Source: Lachnospira sp. UBA5912
GTDB taxonomy: Bacteria; Bacillota; Clostridia; Lachnospirales; Lachnospiraceae
DNA length: 5,772 nucleotides
Direction of reading: 5' to 3'
NCBI GenBank assembly: GCA_002435585.1
Contig: DJDY01000043.1
Coordinates: 1-5,772, forward strand
The position numbers and the translations under genes are program-made. The notes below the pieces were generated by a model. It was given only the letters and a program-made list of their open reading frames with translations. It was not told the origin of the DNA and did no database searches. Positions 1 to 5,199 of this stretch are shown in pieces; position 1 is the stretch's first letter, and each line of letters starts with the position of its first letter.

Positions 1-113
1 TCCGCGTTAAGACTTATGATAAGATTCTTTCTGCTTACCAAATATATATAATCCGTCCTGTTCATTTCTTCTGATAACTCACCATCTCTGCCAACAACCA
101 TGTTATCATCCAT
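1..113 (-). CDS. Unidentified protein, N-terminal 37 residues only
   Basis: This is the beginning of a gene that runs off the left edge of the window. Translation from ATG at 113-111 gives 37 intact codons, beginning MDDNMVVGRDGELSEEMNR and ending in a mixed basic/hydrophobic stretch (YIYLVSRKNLIISLNA). The start is chosen because a near-perfect Shine-Dalgarno sequence, AGGAGGA, lies 10 bases upstream (124-130); in-frame ATGs at codons 5 and 17 have no comparable site. The first 20 residues are acidic and polar with no signal peptide. The hydrophobic end could be a beta strand or the start of a membrane segment, but too little is visible to say. It lies beyond the terminator of the folC block, so it is probably a separate transcription unit. 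I do not recognise the family. Confidence 0.72.
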   Translation of the reverse strand, partial: MDDNMVVGRDGELSEEMNRTDYIYLVSRKNLIISLNA

Positions 114-123
114 TGTTTTCACA

Positions 124-130
124 TCCTCCT
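124..130 (-). promoter_or_regulatory. Strong ribosome binding site of the left-edge gene
   Basis: The minus strand reads AGGAGGA here, 10 bases before the ATG at 113-111. It is the best match to the 16S anti-Shine-Dalgarno sequence in the window and is the main reason for accepting the truncated left-edge reading frame as a real gene. Confidence 0.8.
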
Positions 131-188
131 ATCCCTCTTTTAATAATATAATAAATATTTTATCCCCATTTTACACATTTCTTATCTT

Positions 189-217
189 ATTAACTGCTTT
201 TTACCCAATAATGTAAA
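189..217 (-). promoter_or_regulatory. Candidate sigma-A promoter for the left-edge gene
   Basis: On the minus strand, TTTACA (217-212, 5 of 6 matches to the -35 consensus) is followed after 17 bases by GTTAAT (194-189, 4 of 6 matches to the -10 consensus). Transcription would start near 182 and give a leader of about 70 nt. The region is so AT-rich that partial matches are expected by chance, so this is tentative. Confidence 0.28.
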
Positions 218-225
218 TGTATAAT

Positions 226-239
226 TCAAAGATCTTTGA
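226..239. repeat. Perfect 14-base palindrome, possible operator
   Basis: The sequence TCAAAGATCTTTGA is identical on both strands with no spacer and stops being symmetrical on both sides. It sits in the gap between the folC-block terminator and the left-edge gene, 9 bases upstream of the candidate -35 element. Position and symmetry would suit a dimeric regulator. No known operator family is claimed, and an AT-rich palindrome of this size can also occur by chance. Confidence 0.4.
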
Positions 240-300
240 TGCTTGTACATTAAAACTTTTAATTGGCAAGCCTGACATACTGTAATTTTATATAATGCAT

Positions 301-345
301 ATAAAACGCCCCTGACGATTAGAATAAATCATAATCGTCAGGGGC
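301..345 (-). terminator. Rho-independent terminator of the folC block
   Basis: A perfect 14-bp inverted repeat, 308-321 paired with 332-345 (arm GCCCCTGACGATTA as read on the minus strand), encloses a 10-base loop. On the minus strand it is followed by a short T-rich tail (GTTTTATAT). It lies 45 bases past the stop codon of the TPR gene. The GC-rich base of the stem and the run of T on the minus side fit termination of leftward transcription. The plus-strand flank (CTATCTTTCG) has a much poorer T-tract, so two-way function is less likely. The tail itself runs into an AT-rich inverted repeat (286-293 with 299-306). Confidence 0.88.
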
Positions 346-390
346 TATCTTTCGTCAGTTAACCTGTACATTATTCTTCAGATAAATGTA

Positions 391-1785
391 CTAATGTGAT
401 GTCACATAATCATTAGCTTCTTTATAATATCCACTTGTCTTAAAGTCATTAACTATATATTGGTAGTATTTCTTGGCATTGTCTGTCTGTGATAACGCAA
501 CGTAACACTTAGCCGCATAATAGGCAGCATTAACATTAGTTGAATCACATTTGAATGCCTTAACATAATCAGATACTGCTGATGCATAATCTGACTTTGA
601 ATATGCCGTCTGCGCCCTGTTGTAGAAATCATAAGATGCATTTACAAATGTCGCAGCAGATATTGTGTTGTATAATGTTTTAGCTGAATCCGATGGAAGT
701 TCACTTACATCTACATCAACAATCTTCTCAGCCGCTGCTGTACGGTTATTGGCTATATATTCATTAGCTGCTTCGACAACAGCTATAAGAAGCTTATTGC
801 CACCTTCTGTACCATTGACCTTGCTAAGCTGCTCTTCAAGTGCTTCTTTATCAGCTTTAACTGTATTAAGTTCACTCTCAAGACTGTTAAGCTCTACATT
901 GCCAGTAGAAAGCTTTTCGCTGTAATCAGCAAGGTTTCTGTTATATTCTTCTGTTATGCCTTTATATCTTGATGGCATAACAAGGAACCATATAAGTGCT
1001 GCACCAATAACTATACCTACAAGAACGTTAATAATCGTAATAGCGCCATTACTTGGTTCTTTGTAAGATGATCTTGGAAGTATGACATCATTACCTGTAA
1101 GCGGCTTGTTGTCCTCTTCTTTAACTTTCTTCTTAGGAAGAAAACTTCCTGCTGTATCATTGTCCTTAGCTGACTGTACCTGGTTAATCTCTCCAAGATA
1201 CTTGTATGCAAGCGTATTATTCTTATCTATACGTAATACTGAATTAAGAAGCTTCTTTGCTCTTGCATACTCTTTATCTTTCATATAAATAAGGGCAAGA
1301 AGAAGGTGTGCCTTAACAAAGTGTGGATTAGCTACAGCTATCTTTTTAAGCTGTATGACTGCCATATCATAATTCTTATCTTTTGCATAATTCAATGATA
1401 TATTATACTTCTTGATAGCGTTAGTAACTGATTCAAACTTATTCTGGTTAGATTGTATCTTCTTTATATAACTGTCAGCCACATTATCTTCAGGTGCAAG
1501 ATTCTTACTCATAACCCACTGTGACAGTGCTTCAACCACTTCACCCATCTCACAATATATAAGACCAAGCAGGTTTCTTGCATCAATATTGTACTTGTTA
1601 ATCATAAGGCTGACCTTAAGTGTCTCTATTGCACCAGAAAGATCTCTTACCCTGGCTTTTTCAAGTCCCTTATTATAATATATGTTTGAGACCATAGCTG
1701 TTTTTTTATATATAGAAACGTCTGCCTGACACTTAGGACATATGTCATTAGCCGACAAAACGCTGCCGCATTTGTAACATCTCAT
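391..1785 (-). CDS. Zinc-ribbon, TPR and single-pass membrane protein
   Basis: This is a 464-residue protein of unknown specific role, probably a membrane-anchored scaffold. Residues 3-19 form a zinc ribbon with paired cysteines (CYKC at 3-6, CPKC at 16-19). Helical repeats of tetratricopeptide type follow at about 33-100 and 123-190. A basic linker (about 218-228) leads to one strongly hydrophobic segment, about 248-270. Beyond it are a predicted coiled coil (about 277-325) and two more TPR-like units (about 380-450). There is no N-terminal signal peptide, so the likely topology is zinc ribbon and first repeats in the cytoplasm, coiled coil and last repeats outside. The ATG is 2 bases after the stop of the 46-residue gene. 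Its only ribosome site is a weak GAGTGAG (1794-1800) inside that gene, which suggests translational coupling. Domain calls are by eye. TPRs imply protein partners, but none is identified. Confidence 0.9.
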   Translation of the reverse strand: MRCYKCGSVLSANDICPKCQADVSIYKKTAMVSNIYYNKGLEKARVRDLSGAIETLKVSLMINKYNIDARNLLGLIYCEMGEVVEALSQWVMSKNLAPEDNVADSYIKKIQSNQNKFESVTNAIKKYNISLNYAKDKNYDMAVIQLKKIAVANPHFVKAHLLLALIYMKDKEYARAKKLLNSVLRIDKNNTLAYKYLGEINQVQSAKDNDTAGSFLPKKKVKEEDNKPLTGNDVILPRSSYKEPSNGAITIINVLVGIVIGAALIWFLVMPSRYKGITEEYNRNLADYSEKLSTGNVELNSLESELNTVKADKEALEEQLSKVNGTEGGNKLLIAVVEAANEYIANNRTAAAEKIVDVDVSELPSDSAKTLYNTISAATFVNASYDFYNRAQTAYSKSDYASAVSDYVKAFKCDSTNVNAAYYAAKCYVALSQTDNAKKYYQYIVNDFKTSGYYKEANDYVTSH

Positions 1786-1787
1786 AA

Positions 1788-1928
1788 TTATTTCTCACTC
1801 TTTCCATCAATAATCTTAGTTATCAAATCTGTGATATCAGGAACATCGTTATTATATATTGCATCTTCTGCATCTTCAACCTCTAAACTTGGCTGGAACT
1901 TCTTAATCTCTTCATCAAAATCTAACAT
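1788..1928 (-). CDS. Small acidic protein, 46 residues, unknown function
   Basis: This short gene encodes 46 residues with 14 Asp/Glu and only 5 Lys, no cysteine, and no membrane segment. The order is an amphipathic N-terminal stretch (MLDFDEEIKKFQPSLEVED), a loop with YNNDVPD near residue 25, and a C-terminal helix-like stretch with isoleucines (DITDLITKIIDG). The frame stays open upstream to an ATG at 1985, but I chose ATG 1928-1926 because AGGAGA lies 7 bases before it, whereas the longer start has no usable ribosome site and would add a basic, unrelated leader (MAIIICKITCYM...). It is 79 bases after folC and 2 bases before the TPR gene, so it is probably cotranscribed with both. I do not recognise the family. 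A small acidic protein placed like this could bind a neighbour's product, but that is inference. Confidence 0.75.
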   Translation of the reverse strand: MLDFDEEIKKFQPSLEVEDAEDAIYNNDVPDITDLITKIIDGKSEK

Positions 1929-1934
1929 AATAAT

Positions 1935-1940
1935 TCTCCT
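1935..1940 (-). promoter_or_regulatory. Ribosome binding site fixing the start of the 46-residue gene
   Basis: AGGAGA on the minus strand, 7 bases before ATG 1928-1926. It decides in favour of the short form of the acidic protein over the 65-residue form starting at 1985. Confidence 0.8.
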
Positions 1941-2007
1941 ATCTATAAGCATGTAACATGTTATTTTGCATATTATTATCGCCATGAGCCTGTATATAAA
2001 GCAGCTT

Positions 2008-3288
2008 TTACTGTTTTAATGCAGCTTTAATATCAGCAACAAGATAAAGCGAACCTGTACAAAATACCATATCATGATTATTATTAAGTGCTTTAACTGC
2101 ATCTGCTGCACTATCATACACTTCGACATTAATATTGGAATGCCTATTAAACGCTTCCTGTATATACTGCCTGTCAAGCTGTCTTTTACCACCTGTAACA
2201 GTAACTGCTATTCTGTCAAATACATTGCAAGTACATAATATATTTATCATCTCCTCAAAGTTTTTATCACTTACAACCGAGAAAAGAAGCGATGCCTTTT
2301 TATCAGAATCCGCATACATAGCATTAACTGTCTCTGCAAATCTTCTTATACCATGAGGATTATGTGCTCCATCAACATATATGTTATCAGTTACTTTTTC
2401 CATACGCCCCTGCCATATGTTAGTGGCAAGTGCATCCTTTATGTTTTCATCACTTATAGTTATTCCATATGTACTTTTAATCACAGCACATGCCGTGACA
2501 GCCAGTGCTGCATTCTCCACCTGGTATAGTGCAGGTGTTGCCAGATGAAAACAATCATTACTATAATACTCATTATCGATCAAAAAATCAATACAACCAT
2601 TTAAGTTTTTAACTATTGTATACTGTTGTGAATTCACCCCATATGAAAAACTTGCACACGCATCCGCCCTGTTCTTTATAACACTTGTAACTTCAGCTTC
2701 ATTATCTGTATACACAACTGGTACGCCTGGTTTGATTATACCTGCTTTCTCACCGGCTATTTTTTTTAGAGTATCACCAAGTATTGCTGTATGCTCAAGA
2801 CCTATTGCTGTTATAACCGAGCATATTGGTCTTTCTACTGCATTGGTAGCATCAAGTTTTCCACCAAGTCCTGTCTCTAAGACAACATAATCCACTTTCT
2901 GCTCCTTGAAATATAACATAGCTATTCCGAAAAAAAAGTCAAAATATGCAAGCTTTATATTATTAGTACTAACTGCCTTATATACCTGGTTAAAATCCCT
3001 TGTAAAATCTTCTTCTGATATAAGCTTTCTGTTTATCTGTATACGCTCCCTTATTGTATTAAGATGCGGTGATGTGAAAAGTCCTGTTTTATATCCCTGC
3101 TTACTTAAACAGCTTTCTATATATGAACATACAGAACCTTTACCATTGGTACCTGCTATATGTATTATTTTAAGTGATTTTTCAGGTTGACCTATTATGT
3201 TAAGCAGATTTCTTCCTCTCTCAACGCCGGTTTCTTCATTAAACTGGCCTAATGATTCAAGATAACTGCATATTTCGTTATAATCCAT
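2008..3288 (-). CDS. folC: Dihydrofolate synthase / folylpolyglutamate synthase
   Basis: FolC is a cytosolic Mur-ligase-family enzyme that uses ATP to join glutamate to dihydropteroate and/or to extend the glutamate tail of reduced folates. With the start used here it has 426 residues, the normal family length. Visible motifs are the P-loop GTNGKGS (46-52), the substrate loop TSPHL (72-76), ETGLGGKLDATN (138-149), the LGDT...IAGEKAGIIKPG block (170-188) carrying the lysine that is carbamylated in characterised FolC enzymes, DGAHNPHG (306-313) at the start of the C-terminal domain, and TGSLYLV near the end. The frame is open to an ATG at 3396, but those 36 extra residues are Lys/Ile-rich and not family-like. 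MDYNEICSYLESLG is the expected N-terminus. Its ribosome site is weak (AGGC, about 9 bases upstream), so the exact start is less certain than the identity. Sequence alone does not show whether it performs both reactions. Confidence 0.96.
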   Translation of the reverse strand: MDYNEICSYLESLGQFNEETGVERGRNLLNIIGQPEKSLKIIHIAGTNGKGSVCSYIESCLSKQGYKTGLFTSPHLNTIRERIQINRKLISEEDFTRDFNQVYKAVSTNNIKLAYFDFFFGIAMLYFKEQKVDYVVLETGLGGKLDATNAVERPICSVITAIGLEHTAILGDTLKKIAGEKAGIIKPGVPVVYTDNEAEVTSVIKNRADACASFSYGVNSQQYTIVKNLNGCIDFLIDNEYYSNDCFHLATPALYQVENAALAVTACAVIKSTYGITISDENIKDALATNIWQGRMEKVTDNIYVDGAHNPHGIRRFAETVNAMYADSDKKASLLFSVVSDKNFEEMINILCTCNVFDRIAVTVTGGKRQLDRQYIQEAFNRHSNINVEVYDSAADAVKALNNNHDMVFCTGSLYLVADIKAALKQ

Positions 3289-3364
3289 GATGTGCTGCCT
3301 GTTGCATCCTTTCTTAATCTTAATTGCTCCTAATCGCTCTTTCTTACTCTTTTTTATTATGCTG

Positions 3365-3391
3365 TAGAAAATCTTTATTATATATTTTCTA
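3365..3391 (-). promoter_or_regulatory. -10-like element inside an inverted repeat ahead of folC
   Basis: Perfect 8-base arms TAGAAAAT (3365-3372) and ATTTTCTA (3384-3391) flank 11 bases. On the minus strand these contain TATAAT (3382-3377), an exact -10 hexamer about 90 bases before the chosen folC start. At a 17-base spacing the -35 position reads GAAAAC, a poor match, and no TG extension is present. It may be a weak or activator-dependent promoter with a symmetrical operator, or chance in AT-rich DNA. If this is a promoter, the longer 462-residue folC start at 3396 is impossible from it. Confidence 0.3.
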
Positions 3392-3439
3392 GACATGTAG
3401 TTTTCGCCACATCAGACAAAATATTGCCACAGCTTATTC

Positions 3440-4966
3440 TTATTCTATAACATCCTCAAATACACCTTCGTTACATGTTATCACAAGAGGCTTTTTATCT
3501 CCTGTATACACGTATAAACGACCATCCTTTAAATACACCCTCCAGTCCCTGCTTTCGTGTATCTCTTTTAGCATGGCTTCTATCGTAACTATCTGGTTTC
3601 TTGTATAATTCATCGCAACATGTAAAAATACGCCATCACCAAAATGGAACTTGAAATAATATGCACTCCACAGCCTTTTTATGTTATTCTTCCTTATATT
3701 GGTTTTTAACTTATATGCTGCCCTTAACTCCTGACCTTCTTTATCCTGCAATTCCAGTCTTTCCTGTGCAATAATAACCTGACTGTCTAATTCATCTTTC
3801 TTTCTTTTCTTTAGTTCACTGTCTTCTAATCCCCTGTCCAGCTGGCGTTTCACTTCATTAACTCTTGCGTAATAGCTCTTAGTTTCAGCTTCTGTGTGTC
3901 CACCACTTATATATTCGTCCTTCTTTAGTTCAAGTTCACTAAACTCAAGTGAAATCTTTGTATAATTCTCTGATGCTATGTCTGCACGTTTTTTTGCCTC
4001 TTCTGACTGTTTCTTCTTAACCTCAAGCTCTTTTTCGCATTTTGTCTTTTTCTCATCAAGACCACTTATCTGCTTAGATAACGCCATGTATTCTTTATCA
4101 TCATTATCTGCCTTTATTTTCTCATCTCCTGACACATAAGATGGCATAATTTCATCTGCGGCATATAAAGGTCTGTTATATTTCCTGACCCCTATACTTA
4201 TAAGACGTGCCAGCTGATATACTGATATTCTGTTAAAGCTTCTAAGTGCCTGATACATTGTCTTTATCTCAACAGTCTTGTAATCAAATGCCTCTATTCC
4301 AAGACAATCTATGACAAGCTTAAGCTGCACATGTGTCTTCTGCTTTCTTAGGCACTTAAGAACACCCATGCCATTGAAAGCATCAGGCATAAGCTCCTTA
4401 TGAACTATTCTCTTGGTTTCTATATCAGCCATGCCTATAGCCTTATCCATAAGTGGTGACCACTCTTTAAGCTGGTCTGGTGTCATATTCTTAAGACTCT
4501 GCATAAGATTATCCATAAATGTGTCATTATACTTGTCAGCTATAATCTTCATCTTATGTGCAGGTGCCATATACTGATTAACCGGATATCCGCTTCCGGC
4601 AATATCCACAACTAGTATTGACAGCTTCTCTCTGCCTTCCTGCGTGTTTATATCTATCTGCCCTGATAATGGTACAAGTTCCATAAGCTTGATATCAAGC
4701 AGCTTAAGAAGCTGTTCCCTTTTTACAGACTTAAGCTCAGTAAATCTGTTTTCAACCATATCTGATACCCTTTTATAGTCATAACCAACCTTTACCTTAT
4801 CTGTAAATATCTGCGCAAGTGAATTCGCAACCTCTGCCATTCCCGATAACAGTCGTGAGCCAGTTTCTTTTGCTGCACTTGTAAGCGTAACACTGTCAAA
4901 AAAAGCAAGCTGCAGTCGTATATCATCATCTGATAGCTGATTAATAAGTGTATATATATCTGTCAT
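3440..4966 (-). CDS. Unknown 508-residue coiled-coil protein
   Basis: I do not recognise this protein. It has no signal peptide and no clear membrane helix, so it is probably cytosolic. Residues 1-280 look like an alpha-helical domain, with LSDDDIRLQLAFFDSV near the N-terminus and an Ala/Gly-rich helix (about 30-55). Residues about 288-425 are a long charged coiled coil rich in Lys, Glu and Asp, with a short break (YISGGHTEAE, 352-361) that could be a hairpin turn. Residues 426-508 form a small alternating domain with aromatic and beta-like segments (WSAYYFKFHFGDGVF, WRVYLKDGRLYVY). No nucleotide-binding or catalytic motif is evident, so it is not an SMC-type ATPase despite the coiled coil. 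The ATG at 4966-4964 has AGGGGA 5 bases upstream. It has its own promoter region, is separated from gdhA by a terminator, and no terminator divides it from folC. Overall form suggests a structural or adaptor protein. Confidence 0.88.
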   Translation of the reverse strand: MTDIYTLINQLSDDDIRLQLAFFDSVTLTSAAKETGSRLLSGMAEVANSLAQIFTDKVKVGYDYKRVSDMVENRFTELKSVKREQLLKLLDIKLMELVPLSGQIDINTQEGREKLSILVVDIAGSGYPVNQYMAPAHKMKIIADKYNDTFMDNLMQSLKNMTPDQLKEWSPLMDKAIGMADIETKRIVHKELMPDAFNGMGVLKCLRKQKTHVQLKLVIDCLGIEAFDYKTVEIKTMYQALRSFNRISVYQLARLISIGVRKYNRPLYAADEIMPSYVSGDEKIKADNDDKEYMALSKQISGLDEKKTKCEKELEVKKKQSEEAKKRADIASENYTKISLEFSELELKKDEYISGGHTEAETKSYYARVNEVKRQLDRGLEDSELKKRKKDELDSQVIIAQERLELQDKEGQELRAAYKLKTNIRKNNIKRLWSAYYFKFHFGDGVFLHVAMNYTRNQIVTIEAMLKEIHESRDWRVYLKDGRLYVYTGDKKPLVITCNEGVFEDVIE

Positions 4967-4971
4967 AATAG

Positions 4972-4977
4972 TCCCCT
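4972..4977 (-). promoter_or_regulatory. Ribosome binding site of the 508-residue gene
   Basis: AGGGGA on the minus strand within AAAAGGGGAC, 5 bases before ATG 4966-4964. It supports that start codon and lies directly beside the 3' arm of a possible leader hairpin (4981-4988). Confidence 0.7.
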
Positions 4978-5073
4978 TTTCTGCGCACTTTTTTTACACA
5001 TAACGAGTTTGTGCCAGGTGTACGCAGACACAAAACCTGTGAATGAAAAATCCATTCCAACTCCAATCTACAT

Positions 5074-5082
5074 TTATCCACA
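5074..5082 (+). promoter_or_regulatory. Exact DnaA-box match
   Basis: TTATCCACA is identical to the bacterial DnaA-box consensus TTATNCACA. It abuts the downstream TATAAT (5083-5088) and would cover the region where transcription from that element starts. A second, one-mismatch copy is 46 bases away in the same orientation (5120-5128). Function as a DnaA site is inference; the match itself is direct. Confidence 0.45.
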
Positions 5083-5134
5083 ATTATATGAATTATTTTA
5101 TTCTGATTATAACAGATTTCTATCCACAATAAAA
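5083..5134 (-). promoter_or_regulatory. Promoter region with two TATAAT elements
   Basis: On the minus strand TGTTATAAT (5114-5106) is a complete extended -10 element (TG, one base, TATAAT). The matching -35 position (5134-5129, TTTTAT) is poor and overlaps the T-tract of the gdhA terminator, as is common when an extended -10 compensates. A second exact TATAAT (5088-5083) follows 17 bases downstream, without a good -35. The first element is the better candidate for driving the 508-residue gene, with a start near 5099. Confidence 0.6.
5120..5128 (+). promoter_or_regulatory. DnaA-box-like sequence, one mismatch
   Basis: CTATCCACA differs from the DnaA-box consensus only at the first base. It lies in the spacer just upstream of the extended -10 element and beside the gdhA terminator tail. 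It forms a pair with the exact box at 5074-5082, so that the two flank the double TATAAT. Single-mismatch copies also occur inside genes of this window (for example ATATCCACA near 4602), so on its own it is weak. Confidence 0.3.
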
Positions 5135-5164
5135 GAGCCACCAGCCATACAGCCAGCAGCTCTT
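5129..5164 (-). terminator. Rho-independent terminator of gdhA
   Basis: The minus-strand RNA forms a 13-bp stem, 5164-5152 with 5145-5133, around a 6-base loop (UGUAUG). It consists of AAGAGC/GCUCUU closed outside and a UGCUGGC/GCUGGUG part with four G-U pairs, and is followed by UUAUU. It begins 35 bases after the gdhA stop codon. The four wobble pairs become A-C mismatches in the plus-strand transcript, so the hairpin is specific for leftward transcription. Confidence 0.88.
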
Positions 5165-5199
5165 AATATTATTATATATTCTTTAATTAGTTATGGGAA

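Larger units (their letters stand above)
4967..5099 (-). promoter_or_regulatory. Long, potentially structured leader of the 508-residue gene
   Basis: If transcription starts from the upstream TATAAT, about 130 nt precede the ATG. As RNA, two mutually exclusive folds can be drawn. In the first, 5028-5031 pairs with 5018-5021 around a 6-base loop, with an optional outer helix 5035-5039/5015-5019. In the second, CUGCGUAC (5027-5020) pairs with GUGCGCAG (4988-4981), 8 pairs with one G-U, enclosing a small CACA/TGTG hairpin (5013-5010 with 5000-4997). The second ends just before the ribosome site AGGGGA (4977-4972). No known riboswitch class is recognised and no leader peptide is obvious. Confidence 0.3.

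Noticed and set aside
286..306. AT-rich inverted repeat TTTTATAT/ATATAAAA beside the terminator
   Set aside because: It has no GC pairs and is composed of the terminator's T-tract and its AT-rich surroundings, so it is unlikely to be a separate element.
665..1288. Plus-strand open frames rich in Ser and Leu opposite the TPR gene
   Set aside because: They are mirror images of the coding strand's codon pattern, with no ribosome sites, and lie fully within a gene with clear domains.
1929..1985. N-terminal extension of the small acidic gene to ATG 1985
   Set aside because: There is no usable ribosome site before it, the added residues (MAIIICKITCYM...) are unlike the rest, and the AGGAGA at 1935-1940 lies inside the extension and serves ATG 1928.
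2001..2029. Direct repeat GCAGCTTTA at the end of folC
   Set aside because: It is 9 bases long with two copies 20 bases apart, one of them in coding sequence. It is too short to call a repeat element and there is no attachment site or integrase nearby.
2760..2937. Two 8-base homopolymers inside folC (T8 at 2760-2767 and A8 at 2930-2937)
   Set aside because: They could cause slippage or sequencing errors, but the frame is intact across both and all FolC motifs on either side are in register, so there is no sign of a frameshift or programmed slippage.
3440..4966. 508-residue protein as an SMC or RecN-type ATPase
   Set aside because: It has a long coiled coil but no Walker A, Walker B or signature motif at either end.
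4941..5141. 66-codon minus-strand frame overlapping the start of the 508-residue gene
   Set aside because: It begins inside the gdhA terminator hairpin, would have to start before the candidate promoter, and overlaps a well-supported start codon in another frame.
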